From assembly GCF_002849855.1 (NCBI RefSeq), contig NZ_CP018616.1, positions 2,232,001 through 2,296,000 of the forward strand: a stretch of 64,000 nucleotides of DNA. Reading direction: 5' to 3'. The notes under the pieces are model-generated. The model was not told the DNA's origin and searched no databases. It saw only the letters and a list, made by a program, of their open reading frames with translations. A program made the position numbers and the translations under genes. The stretch comes from Vibrio azureus. Lineage in GTDB: Bacteria > Pseudomonadota > Gammaproteobacteria > Enterobacterales > Vibrionaceae. How positions within the stretch are numbered: position 1 is the first letter of the stretch; each line of letters begins with the position of its first letter. This document shows, piece by piece, positions 1 to 9,248 of the stretch.

Positions 1-3000
1 TCTTAGCGGCTTACCATGGAAACACTCAACGCCTGCTCGCCACCGCAGAAACGACTAAGCCGGAAGCATTGCTCGCCATGATATTACTCTGCATGCATGC
101 CGAAAAACACCCCAAAACTGCCTTGGCTCATTTACAGCAAATGGCGCACAAAGTTCATGATAGCTTCGCATTTCCCGCGCTGGAAATCTTAAAGCCCGAT
201 ATGACAGGAGCAAGCATCATAAAGACTCTGTATGAACAAAGCGATGGTGGTCATGTTGAAAATGCAATTCATGAAGACACTTGGGCACAACTGTGGCAAT
301 CATTAAGCGGGAGCAACATTGGCTTAATGCAGCAAGGGCTAGCATTGATTGAAAGGCTACTTTCTCATCCTATCAATGTTGATGAATCCGCTTCTTTCAA
401 TCGAATGGTGGCAGAGAAATTAGGTCCTTTGCTCAGCATAACGACTCAAACGACACCGTTGGGATATATGCCAACGTCCGACGTTGCTGCCTTATATTTT
501 TGTCGTTTCCAAACCTATTTACGTTTGGCTAATCAGAAAGATAAATACCAAATCGAAGCCTGCAAAAAGCTCCATGCTCTTTGGCAGGAAGCCTCAACAG
601 CTCAGCAAGAAGCCCTTTGGCTTATGTACTTGCCCGCTTTTGAGCAACTTCGATTAAGCATCGATTCTTATCACGCTGCGGCACAGTTAATGCCAATTTA
701 TCAGGCGCTTTATGAGCAAACGCAACAGCCTTCTCCAGCTTGGTTAATGGCACTGCTCTCAGAGCCATCACAAGTCTGGCATCAACTTGCAGTAGAAGCC
801 TTAATTGCTCAACACGCCGATGCCGCTTTGAAAGAAATCGCACTGACCATCAAGAGTCACGCTGCCTACAATGCCTTTGAAGTAGTCAATCAGCGTCTGC
901 AAAGTGAAACGAAAACACAGCTAGTTTTTCTTGAGCAAGCACTAAATGCACCTAATGAAAACATAAAATACAGTGCGATTGATTTATTGAAACATCAATC
1001 ACCTACATCGCTTTATCCATTACTCAAACAAACGGATACTAAGCTGGTTATTAAGGTCGCGAAAGTCTTGCTTGAGTTAGGTGATAAAACGGCCAGTGAA
1101 ACCATACTACAACGCTTTTTATCCGCTGATGATGCATCGCTAAAGCGCCAGTGTTTTGAGTTACTGGTCAAGCTATCTCAAACTCAGCCACTGTCGACGT
1201 CTTTGTATGCGCACATCATTCAATACCATTACAACCACGACAGTTTGCATCAACTTGAAGATTGGATAATCAAGCTCAAAGATGTTCGTGATGAAAGTCT
1301 TAGTGAAATCTACCATTACCTTCGCACCTCTAAGGATAAGGCGCTTCGTGAACCCTTGATCGATGCTTTGATCGAGTTGTCCAACTGTCGTCAAGCACTC
1401 ACAGAAGATGGACAACTTCCCTTCGATACCAATCCAGTGCCACGTCACGAGAAAATCATCATTTCTTTGTTGTCGATATTAGTTGAGCAGCCTGAAGCTC
1501 ACCACCACTATTACGAATTACCTGCGCTGGTTAAGATGGCAAGCCAATGTTTCAGTGATGATGTGGAATCAAACTTATTACAGTGCACTCACTCTGCAAA
1601 TGATAATTTAGTCAAGAGAGTCATGCCCTACATTGAGTGGCGCATTCGTTACCGTAGTATGACAGCCGACGGGCTCGAGCACTTGCTATCTCATGCTAAC
1701 CATGACATTCGTTTCTTTGCTGCTGAAACCTTGGCAAAACATGGCCGATCTCAAGGGCAAGCCATTCTACTCAGTAGTATCGATCTCCTTTCAGATATTG
1801 AGATGCGTGGGCGAGCAGTCATTGCACTGGGATATTGTCATCAAGCAGCCAGCTTTGATCGTTTACTCAGCTTGGTGAACGATCCTGAGCACGCACTTCA
1901 CGCCCATGCCTGTGAGGCCATCGGGCAATTTGCTGCCACACAAGAATATGGTGACAGCAAGCAGCACAAACAAATTGAGCGTAAACTGCTGAATGCTTGC
2001 CAACATCAAGATTGGCTCGTGCGCTATCATGCGCTGATGGGATGTCGTTGGTTAGGGAATACACGAGCTTGGCAGAGCATTATACAGGCAATTTGTGATG
2101 ATGATTGTGACGTACAAGAGCGGGCAATATATTTACTAAGATATGCTCCCGCTGAACTCGCACAAGATCTGGTCCTTGCCATGCTTGCTTGTGATGACTT
2201 GGGTAAATGGGGCCTCAATAATGTTAGGCTTTATTTCGACACCGCTTGTTCACGCAATACTTTAGACACGGCACTTGCCCTGCATCCATCTTCGGCGGAT
2301 ACCGTCTACGCCGCCTTGTTTGCTAGTGGAGTCAACATTGAGCATCATGCAAACTTATTCGGTCAGGCAGAAGTCGATCACTGCATTAAACATGCTCCAG
2401 TTGACGTTTTGTTTGAACGATTGGATGACATGCACCGAGGGATTTACCAAGCTTGCCTGTTTAGTTTGCCGGAGCGAACGGACATCGATCTCGAGTTCAT
2501 CAGCGCCTTGTGTCACAAGCCAGCTATCTCGACTCGTACACTGACTGTCGTTTTGGAAATCTTACTCAGCCAATTTACCAAGTCGAACAATCAACTTACA
2601 GCCAAATACAGCAAACCATTAATGCACTACTGGCATCAACGCGTTGAAGAAGGCAAAGAGCATTTCGGATTAAGCAGCAGTAAGAGTACGGTAGGTAGCA
2701 TGAAATTTGACGTCTGGTGTCAACAAGTTTCAGCACTGGCAAACGCGCTCAGCATAATGCAGCTGGATAATATCGCACTCATGGAGGCGAAAGCTGCGTT
2801 TGCTCACATCGACTCCGTCATTTTGTCTTTAAATAAAGCATTACTCAATATTGCTCCACCTGCGCGAACCACAGCAACCAACATGGATGACGCAACGGCT
2901 AAGCAAGCCCTTTACTCAAGTCAAACTCAACAGACAGCTATTGAACATTTGCTGGCCCAAGGCAAAGAAACCGAACTGATAACACAAATCCAAGATGCAC

Positions 3001-3188
3001 AAGCGTCTGAATTATTGCGTCTTGGTGCGCTGATTGGATTAGAAGGTTCCACCTCTCCAGATCTTGAGACCTACTTTACTCAATTAGGTCAAGATGACCG
3101 TCTCGATAACGAATATCGTCAATTGGCATGGCGTAGCTTACAAAAAGTTCGCCGCCGTTTAGTTAAGATTCAAAAGGCGCAAGCATGA
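1..3188 (+). CDS. ARM/HEAT-repeat-like large protein of a retron operon (5' partial)
   Basis: The reading frame is open from base 3 with no stop, so the true start lies upstream; about 1061 residues are visible. The protein is almost entirely helical-looking, with repeated Leu/Ala-rich stretches typical of ARM/HEAT solenoids (for example around the segments DIRFFAAETLAKHG, AHACEAIGQFA and DWLVRYHALMGCRWLG). No catalytic motif was seen. It overlaps the next gene by 4 bases (ATGA), implying translational coupling, and that gene is followed at once by a retron reverse transcriptase. In the published scheme of retron types, as I recall it, an ARM-repeat protein plus a WH-SWIM protein plus an RT defines type XIII. 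A scaffold or effector role in anti-phage defence is inference. The solenoid fold is judged by eye. Confidence 0.72.
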   Translation, partial: LAAYHGNTQRLLATAETTKPEALLAMILLCMHAEKHPKTALAHLQQMAHKVHDSFAFPALEILKPDMTGASIIKTLYEQSDGGHVENAIHEDTWAQLWQSLSGSNIGLMQQGLALIERLLSHPINVDESASFNRMVAEKLGPLLSITTQTTPLGYMPTSDVAALYFCRFQTYLRLANQKDKYQIEACKKLHALWQEASTAQQEALWLMYLPAFEQLRLSIDSYHAAAQLMPIYQALYEQTQQPSPAWLMALLSEPSQVWHQLAVEALIAQHADAALKEIALTIKSHAAYNAFEVVNQRLQSETKTQLVFLEQALNAPNENIKYSAIDLLKHQSPTSLYPLLKQTDTKLVIKVAKVLLELGDKTASETILQRFLSADDASLKRQCFELLVKLSQTQPLSTSLYAHIIQYHYNHDSLHQLEDWIIKLKDVRDESLSEIYHYLRTSKDKALREPLIDALIELSNCRQALTEDGQLPFDTNPVPRHEKIIISLLSILVEQPEAHHHYYELPALVKMASQCFSDDVESNLLQCTHSANDNLVKRVMPYIEWRIRYRSMTADGLEHLLSHANHDIRFFAAETLAKHGRSQGQAILLSSIDLLSDIEMRGRAVIALGYCHQAASFDRLLSLVNDPEHALHAHACEAIGQFAATQEYGDSKQHKQIERKLLNACQHQDWLVRYHALMGCRWLGNTRAWQSIIQAICDDDCDVQERAIYLLRYAPAELAQDLVLAMLACDDLGKWGLNNVRLYFDTACSRNTLDTALALHPSSADTVYAALFASGVNIEHHANLFGQAEVDHCIKHAPVDVLFERLDDMHRGIYQACLFSLPERTDIDLEFISALCHKPAISTRTLTVVLEILLSQFTKSNNQLTAKYSKPLMHYWHQRVEEGKEHFGLSSSKSTVGSMKFDVWCQQVSALANALSIMQLDNIALMEAKAAFAHIDSVILSLNKALLNIAPPARTTATNMDDATAKQALYSSQTQQTAIEHLLAQGKETELITQIQDAQASELLRLGALIGLEGSTSPDLETYFTQLGQDDRLDNEYRQLAWRSLQKVRRRLVKIQKAQA

Positions 3189-5062
3189 TCGATCCAAACG
3201 CTCAACAAGAAGCGAATACCCGTCAACAGATCAAAGCGGCTTATCGTCAAGAAAGTCGTTTGCACATGGACAAAGATGAGGCAGCCATCCAGCTCATCAC
3301 CGATAACCTTCGTCATCAAGTGCACTTTCAAGGGCAGCTTGCTGATCCTTTAAAAGCCCGGGCTTTATTACTTAGCCTTTATGATGTTGTGGCCAGTGAC
3401 CACCGTTATAAGCCTAAAGATAGAGCAGCGTATCAAGCTTATCAGCAACATAAAAAAGAGCATGCAAACGCCAACGCATGGCAAGCTCAGCAAGCGTATT
3501 TCGATTGGTTGTTACGTAACGACCCTGATGCTTTTTGTGTACTTGACCCGATCGTCAGTGTCCACCCTGATCAAGTCATGTTTGAGGTATTTAGCAAAGA
3601 TGAAGCGAGTTATGCCTGCCTGAGTTTAGATATGCATGCTTTCCATACTCACAGTAATAAATCTGAAATCCAGTATGGTACGACCAATATTAATTTTAGC
3701 GAAGCGTTAGTTCAGACTTTGCAAATGGCCCGCAGTCACCGCAGCACTGAACTGCGTATCGATGCGGGGCAGATTGAAACACAAATCACTGAAGGTGGTG
3801 AAGTACTGGCTTCACAGCTAGAAAAAAAGATTCAATTGCCCGATTCATGGCTCAGAGGGTTGCTACAAGTGCAAGCTGCTGCAACCTTACCTAAAGAGCG
3901 CTTTTTCATCGAGCCAATGGACTTATACAACTTACTCCGCCATTTACGTTTAAATGCAGATAAAAAGCGCCAGAGACGCGGACTGCGAGTAGAACTCGCT
4001 CCTAACCAACCGACTCGTCTGGTGTTAGAGCCTTGGGAAACCGTGATTGAGAGCAAAGGGGCACAATTTCAAGGCAAAGAAGGCATGGTGTTACGCCTAT
4101 GGGGTCGCCGACGCCTGATGCTTCTTAAACGTATTTTGCCTTTCATCGATTCGATTGAAGTTCAAGTACTCGGCAGTGCGATGCCTAGCTTTTGGATCAT
4201 GCGTGGGAAAGGTTTTAGTTTTACTCTGGGGTTAACCGGATTTACAGCGAAAGATTGGGCACAAAGCGCCTGTTTTGATTTGTTGTTACCGAATCTTAAT
4301 ACACAAACCAATACTGACGATTTATCCCAAGTTCTTGATCAACTACAAACCCATTGGGTGATGTCTTTCGAGGCACTGCATAAAGCCACACAACTAAAAA
4401 AACCAGCGCTACTCGCGGCATTACAAATGGGCTGCCAACTCGGAAAAATCATTTATGACCTCAATCTCAATTGCTACCGGTTACGGCCTATTCTTATGGA
4501 TTCTATCCAGCCTGAACGTGTGGCCTATCGCGACCACCAGCACTGTCTTGCTCATGATTTCTTAGCCAAGCCTGACACCGTTCGTATAGAAAAAGAACAG
4601 CCAATTCCAGAGCAAGGATTAGAGATTATTGCTCACATTCATCTCGATAAGCAGAATTTTAACGAAAGAACAGTGTTGCTTATTGATGTGGATGGCTATG
4701 TAAAAAAAGCGCAATGCAGTTGCAGTCATTTCAGACAACATCAACTCAAGTCCGGCCCTTGTGCCCACTTAATTGCAACTAGGATCAAACAAGAAAAATT
4801 GGCGATTGAGCGAAAGCAAAATCCCAAGCTCCGTAAAGCCATTACCCATGAAACTCAAGCCCTCACACGCCGTAAAGGCGAACAAATACTGATGGTACAA
4901 ATTAGCCTAGACCAAAAACGACTCACCATCAGTCAAGGCATCGCAGGAGGCAAACTTCGCCCACAACGTATTCAATTTAATGAAGTTGCACAGGCAAGAA
5001 ATGCCTATTTTGAGAAAATAAACCACTTTAAAGACCGTGGCTTCTTGGTGAATGCAGGATAA
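3185..5062 (+). CDS. Winged-helix/SWIM zinc-finger protein of a retron operon
   Basis: This 625-residue protein carries a SWIM-type zinc finger near its C-terminus: C511-x-C513, then twelve residues, then C526-x-H528, matching the CxCx(n)CxH pattern. A helix-turn-helix-like segment at about residues 390-435 (MSFEALHKATQLKKPALLAA and onward) looks like the winged helix that precedes SWIM in this family. SWIM domains bind DNA or protein partners in other systems. The start ATG overlaps the upstream ARM-like gene by 4 bases, and the stop is 5 bases before the RT start, so the three are one transcript. The partner genes suggest it is the accessory of a type XIII-like retron. Whether it binds msDNA is not known from the sequence. 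Confidence 0.75.
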   Translation: MIDPNAQQEANTRQQIKAAYRQESRLHMDKDEAAIQLITDNLRHQVHFQGQLADPLKARALLLSLYDVVASDHRYKPKDRAAYQAYQQHKKEHANANAWQAQQAYFDWLLRNDPDAFCVLDPIVSVHPDQVMFEVFSKDEASYACLSLDMHAFHTHSNKSEIQYGTTNINFSEALVQTLQMARSHRSTELRIDAGQIETQITEGGEVLASQLEKKIQLPDSWLRGLLQVQAAATLPKERFFIEPMDLYNLLRHLRLNADKKRQRRGLRVELAPNQPTRLVLEPWETVIESKGAQFQGKEGMVLRLWGRRRLMLLKRILPFIDSIEVQVLGSAMPSFWIMRGKGFSFTLGLTGFTAKDWAQSACFDLLLPNLNTQTNTDDLSQVLDQLQTHWVMSFEALHKATQLKKPALLAALQMGCQLGKIIYDLNLNCYRLRPILMDSIQPERVAYRDHQHCLAHDFLAKPDTVRIEKEQPIPEQGLEIIAHIHLDKQNFNERTVLLIDVDGYVKKAQCSCSHFRQHQLKSGPCAHLIATRIKQEKLAIERKQNPKLRKAITHETQALTRRKGEQILMVQISLDQKRLTISQGIAGGKLRPQRIQFNEVAQARNAYFEKINHFKDRGFLVNAG

Positions 5063-5067
5063 GCATA

Positions 5068-6372
5068 ATGACAAAATCAATCAAACAACTCGCCCTCGAG
5101 ATCGAAAAAGCAGGGAGCCCAGAGGCTTACGTAAAACAACAAATGCAAAAGCAAGGTTTTACCGTCACAAGAAAAAATGTCGCAGACCTTTCTAAAAAAG
5201 AGCTTAGCGCTTATAAACAAGCGTTAAAAAAAGAAGCCAGTGAAAAACATAAACTCCAACAAGAAGCTTGGCAGGGTTATAAAGCCTATAATATTGTCCA
5301 TTTAGGCGACGATATTTATTGGAATGATCAAGATGTTTGTGACAAATTTGACTGCGATGATCGACATGTTCGCATGCAAGAAAACGCGATCCCAGATTTT
5401 AAAAACCCGCAGGCTCTCGCGGCTTGGCTTGGGGTAAGCATGCCACAATTACGAGGCCTGACGTATCATAGAGAGTGTGCTGAATCGATTAAATATCGCC
5501 ATTTTACGATTGAGAAACGCAGTGGTGGAATGCGCTCAATTTGGGCACCAAACCATGAACTAAAACAAGTCCAGCGACAAATTCTGGACGAGATTTTAAG
5601 CTCACTTCTGGTGCATGATGCAAGCCATGGATTTATGCAGGGGCGTTCCATTTTTTCAAATGCGTTGCGTCATACTGATGCTAAAATCGTTGTGAAAATG
5701 GATTTGAAGGACTTTTTCCCAACTATTTCTTTCAAACGCGTTAAAGGCCTGTTTAGAAAAGCCGGTTACCAGGAACAAATCGCCACTTTGTTGGCATTGT
5801 TGTGCACAGAAGCACCAAGAAAAATCATTGAACGAGATGGTAAGAAGTATTTCATCGCCTTGGGAGAACGTTGTTTACCCCAAGGAGCACCAACCAGTCC
5901 AGCAATCTCTAATGTGGTCTGCTTAAGACTTGATCGTCGCTTACAAGGGTTAGCTGAATCCTTAGGGTATCGCTACACGCGTTACGCGGATGACCTCACC
6001 TTTAGCCAACTCAATGACTGTAAAAAGCCAATGAGTATTGGTGCATTAAAAGCCGCAATCAAAAATATCATCGAATCAGAGGGGTTTGTCCTTCATACGG
6101 AAAAAACACGAATTACTTATCCACACCGAAGCCAACAGGTGACTGGCCTGGTCGTCAATGGGAAAGGTTTACCGCGAGTACCTCGTAAAACAAAACGCCA
6201 TCTGCGTGCCGCGATTCATAATTTACAACAAGGCAAACCACTGCAAGATGGGGAAAGCTTGGAACAACTGAAAGGTTATGCTGCTTTCATAGCAATGAGT
6301 GACCCTAAAACAGGGCAGGAAATGCTAGCAAAGCTTAATGAATGCCAACTGAGCTTGCCTGAAAGTACGTAG
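5068..6372 (+). CDS. Retron-type reverse transcriptase
   Basis: A 434-residue RNA-directed DNA polymerase. The retron hallmark NAxxH (NALRH) is at residues 198-202, motif A (VKMDLKDFFPTI) places a catalytic Asp at D212, the QGAPTSP motif lies before the active site, the catalytic YADD is at 306-309, and the retron VTG motif is at 358-360. The N-terminal ~80 residues are Lys/Gln-rich and probably coiled. Retron RTs copy a structured non-coding RNA into branched msDNA that usually inhibits a toxin or effector until phage infection. A ribosome-binding AGGA sits about 8 bases before the ATG. The gene ends an operon with ARM-like and WH-SWIM genes and is closed by a strong terminator. The retron call is firm; the type XIII assignment rests on the neighbours. 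Confidence 0.92.
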   Translation: MTKSIKQLALEIEKAGSPEAYVKQQMQKQGFTVTRKNVADLSKKELSAYKQALKKEASEKHKLQQEAWQGYKAYNIVHLGDDIYWNDQDVCDKFDCDDRHVRMQENAIPDFKNPQALAAWLGVSMPQLRGLTYHRECAESIKYRHFTIEKRSGGMRSIWAPNHELKQVQRQILDEILSSLLVHDASHGFMQGRSIFSNALRHTDAKIVVKMDLKDFFPTISFKRVKGLFRKAGYQEQIATLLALLCTEAPRKIIERDGKKYFIALGERCLPQGAPTSPAISNVVCLRLDRRLQGLAESLGYRYTRYADDLTFSQLNDCKKPMSIGALKAAIKNIIESEGFVLHTEKTRITYPHRSQQVTGLVVNGKGLPRVPRKTKRHLRAAIHNLQQGKPLQDGESLEQLKGYAAFIAMSDPKTGQEMLAKLNECQLSLPEST

Positions 6373-6406
6373 AGTAAACCTACTCTCGAAGATAAAAAGC
6401 GCAGTA

Positions 6407-6437
6407 AAAAGGGATCATACGATCCCTTTTATATTTT
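6407..6437 (+). terminator. Terminator after retron RT
   Basis: Hairpin AAAAGGGATC-atac-GATCCCTTTT followed by a T-rich tract. It sits between the convergent RT and bamC genes and could also serve bamC, since an A-tract precedes it. Confidence 0.85.
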
Positions 6438-6459
6438 TTAGCCTTAAAAACTCAAAGTA

Positions 6460-7479
6460 CTATTGTTTTACCGTTGCGGCCAAAACAGGCACTAACGACT
6501 TCAAGAATGCTTCTTCGACAGGTTTACCAGAGGCATCCGTAACATTGATTGATGTGCGGTTACCTAAGTCCCCAAGTTGGAAAGTATACTTGCCCGATTT
6601 TAGGTCAATCGGTTTAACACCAATATCATTCCAAAACGCATCATCAGGAGAAGCGTATTTAGCGGTAATGATGCCCTGAGATTGACGACGCTCTTCAACT
6701 CTGAAGCCCATTTTTGGTAGTACCGTTGGCATGCGATCCCATGCAACATTGTATGGAGCTCGTGCAATGATCACAGGCAAACCACTGCGATCTTTACCCA
6801 TTGTAATCGGGATCTGCTTAACCAAGTTTTGCGCTTTTTGCTGTGCGGCTTGGCGAGCAGTTTGATCATAACGTGCAGTGATCAAATTGGTCATATATGC
6901 ATTATAACGTTCACGGTTGACCTGCGTTACTGGTTTAATTTGCTTACCTTCTCGCCAATCAATCAGGTTAACCTTGAAACCATAGCGGCCAAGTTGATCA
7001 ATACGAGTCAGTGCATATCGACTACCAATTTCAGCATCTTCGTCCGGCGAGTCCCAAGATATCCAGCCCGTTTCTAGGCGATTGTCCGCTTGACTCGTTA
7101 AAGAGATGTTTTTCTCTCTTGCCATTTCTTTTGCTGTCAACCAAACCTTATCAAGATCATCTTGACTGAGCAGCCAAAGTGTCACTTCACCATCGTTATT
7201 GTGGTCAAGTCGCGCACCCGGAATCAATTCTAAAACTTGCTGAGGTGGGCGAATATCAACATCTTGACCCGTACCTCCCGTAAAGCTCCCTTGCGGAATA
7301 CGGTAATTAGGATAGAAATGTGGCTGAGCACCTGTCGCAAGCTTCCACTCTTTTAGAGCGGGTGTGTTCAAATATTCAAAGTCATCTTTAGCTTGACGAC
7401 GCTGATTTGCACCACCTGAACAGGCAGTCAATACGAATACAGCTAGTGAACTTAACACTAACTGGCTTGAAAGCTTCAT
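6460..7479 (-). CDS. bamC: Outer membrane assembly lipoprotein BamC
   Basis: A 339-residue lipoprotein. The N-terminus is a signal peptide ending in the lipobox LTAC with the lipidated Cys at residue 20. Next come the unstructured Asp/Asn-rich segment (DDFEYLNTP) that in BamC docks on BamD, and two helix-grip domains. BamC is a non-essential part of the BAM complex that inserts beta-barrel proteins in the outer membrane; BamA of the same complex is at 54514-56928. It lies directly downstream of dapA on the same strand, the usual gammaproteobacterial order, with about 50 bases between them. Confidence 0.93.
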   Translation of the reverse strand: MKLSSQLVLSSLAVFVLTACSGGANQRRQAKDDFEYLNTPALKEWKLATGAQPHFYPNYRIPQGSFTGGTGQDVDIRPPQQVLELIPGARLDHNNDGEVTLWLLSQDDLDKVWLTAKEMAREKNISLTSQADNRLETGWISWDSPDEDAEIGSRYALTRIDQLGRYGFKVNLIDWREGKQIKPVTQVNRERYNAYMTNLITARYDQTARQAAQQKAQNLVKQIPITMGKDRSGLPVIIARAPYNVAWDRMPTVLPKMGFRVEERRQSQGIITAKYASPDDAFWNDIGVKPIDLKSGKYTFQLGDLGNRTSINVTDASGKPVEEAFLKSLVPVLAATVKQ

Positions 7480-7530
7480 TTAAACTCCTAAAACACTGAG
7501 AACGCGTTGGCCCTCAGTATGAACTCAATC

Positions 7531-8409
7531 CTAGTAAATACCTGCGTCTGTTAACGCCTGTTCCACTGCTGGCTGCGACTTATCCGAAAGTTCGACCAAA
7601 GGAAGACGCAAACCACCATCTTCTATTAACCCAAGCTTATTCGCTGCCCATTTCACTGGGATAGGGCTTGATTCAATAAAGAGCATTTTATGCAACGTCA
7701 TCAAACGTTGGTTAATTGCTTCTGCTTGCTCAAACTTACCTTCGCTTGCCAAATGGAATATATCAGCCATGTCTTTAGCCGCGATATTATTGGTTACAGA
7801 GATAACGCCATGACCGCCAAGTTTAACAAACTCTAGGCCAGTCGCATCATCGCCACTTAGTAAGATAAAATCTTCGCCACAAAGTTCACGATGAAGTGCA
7901 ACTCTCTTCAAATCACCGGTTGCGTCCTTTAGTGCCACGATGTTATCAAGCTTAGACAATCGAGCGACAGTCTCCGGCAATAAGTCTACCGCCGTACGCC
8001 CAGGAACGTTGTATAAAATTAGGGGAATCTCACTTGCCTCAGAGATCGCTTTGTAATGTTGGAACAACCCTTCTTGAGTCGGTTTATTATAGTATGGCGT
8101 GACACTAAGAAAGCCAGAAATACCCGAGTCTGCTAATAATTTGCTGAAGGTTACCGCTTCATGAGTTGCATTCGCACCGGTACCCGCAATCACTGGGATA
8201 CGACCAGTGGCAAATTCCACAGTTTTATGGACAACTTTTACATGCTCTTCAATCGTTAGAGTCGCAGACTCACCGGTTGTTCCAACGGCAACAATGCCAT
8301 CAGTGCCAGCCGCTACATGGTGTTCTACTAGTTTCTGCAGGCCATCAAAGTCTACTTCACCATCCGCTTTAAATGGTGTAATCAGTGCTACGATACTTCC
8401 TGAAAACAT
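7531..8409 (-). CDS. dapA: 4-hydroxy-tetrahydrodipicolinate synthase
   Basis: Makes 4-hydroxy-tetrahydrodipicolinate from pyruvate and aspartate semialdehyde, the first committed step of lysine and diaminopimelate synthesis. The 292-residue protein begins [13 protein letters not shown], has the GTTGESATL substrate motif and the YNVPGRTA segment, and has a Schiff-base Lys in [10 protein letters not shown] longer open frame reaches 8595, but the ATG at 8409 is preceded by a good ribosome-binding site (aagggagag) and matches the family N-terminus, so I use it. It is co-directional with bamC and divergent from gcvR. Confidence 0.96.
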   Translation of the reverse strand: MFSGSIVALITPFKADGEVDFDGLQKLVEHHVAAGTDGIVAVGTTGESATLTIEEHVKVVHKTVEFATGRIPVIAGTGANATHEAVTFSKLLADSGISGFLSVTPYYNKPTQEGLFQHYKAISEASEIPLILYNVPGRTAVDLLPETVARLSKLDNIVALKDATGDLKRVALHRELCGEDFILLSGDDATGLEFVKLGGHGVISVTNNIAAKDMADIFHLASEGKFEQAEAINQRLMTLHKMLFIESSPIPVKWAANKLGLIEDGGLRLPLVELSDKSQPAVEQALTDAGIY

Positions 8410-8690
8410 GTTTCTCTCCCTTAATTTAATCTCTCTGCATGGTACTGTAATGCACTTGAGGAACACAAGAGTATAACGCTGTTTGCAAAGTTTATTTGAG
8501 TGATTATTTCTCTTCGCTTCCCAAAGTGATCTCATGCCCATGAATGAGAGTAATATAAGTCGGGTATTGATTTGTCTAATTAATAAACAAAACATTTAGA
8601 TTTAATTTAAAATAGCCAACCTCACCACATTTATTAGACATATCTGTGCTAACATCTTTGTTATTGTAGTAAAGGACAAGAAGCTCATTT

Positions 8691-9233
8691 ATGAAGCAAC
8701 ATCTGGTACTTACAGCGGTTGGAACGGATCGTCCAGGCATCTGTAATCACGTTATCAAACTGGTCACACAAGCTGGCTGTAATATTGTCGATAGCCGCAT
8801 TGCCTTATTTGGTAATGAGTTTACCCTCATTATGCTATTAACCGGGAATGCGATGCATATCGCCCGAGTCGAAGCACAACTACCTCTTCTAGGTCAAGAG
8901 CATAGCCTGATCACCATGATGAAGAGAACTTCAGCGCATGAAGTGCTCGACAACAGCTATACCCTTGAAGTCTTCATCGAATCAGAAGACAAGATTGGCT
9001 TGACTGAAAAATTCACACAGTTTTTCGCAGATAAGCAAATTGGTATCGATTCTCTCAGCGCACAAACCATCAATAAAAACAAAGTTCAACTGGATGCAGA
9101 TCAGTTCCATATTGCCATTACCGCCTCGGTCAATGCTGAATGTAACTTAATGCAATTACAGGAAGACTTTAATCAGCTTTGTCACACCCTAAATGTACAA
9201 GGTTCTTTGAATTTTATTAAAAACACCTTATAA
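8691..9233 (+). CDS. gcvR: Glycine cleavage system regulator GcvR
   Basis: A 180-residue protein with two ACT-type domains; the first begins HLVLTAVGTDRPGICNHV and the second begins near YTLEVFIESEDKIGLTEKF. In E. coli, GcvR binds glycine and holds the activator GcvA in a repressing complex, controlling the gcv operon. It has no DNA-binding domain of its own. It is divergent from dapA and followed 15 bases later by bcp, the conserved order in enteric bacteria and vibrios, and is probably co-transcribed with bcp. Confidence 0.92.
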   Translation: MKQHLVLTAVGTDRPGICNHVIKLVTQAGCNIVDSRIALFGNEFTLIMLLTGNAMHIARVEAQLPLLGQEHSLITMMKRTSAHEVLDNSYTLEVFIESEDKIGLTEKFTQFFADKQIGIDSLSAQTINKNKVQLDADQFHIAITASVNAECNLMQLQEDFNQLCHTLNVQGSLNFIKNTL

Positions 9234-9248
9234 GAAAAGGAAACAAGT

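Noticed and set aside
5068..6372. Group II intron or diversity-generating retroelement RT
   Set aside because: There is no maturase or HNH domain and no template/variable repeat pair seen; NALRH and VTG are retron marks.
8410..8595. N-terminal extension of DapA by 62 residues
   Set aside because: It is not like the family, and a good ribosome-binding site precedes the ATG at 8409.
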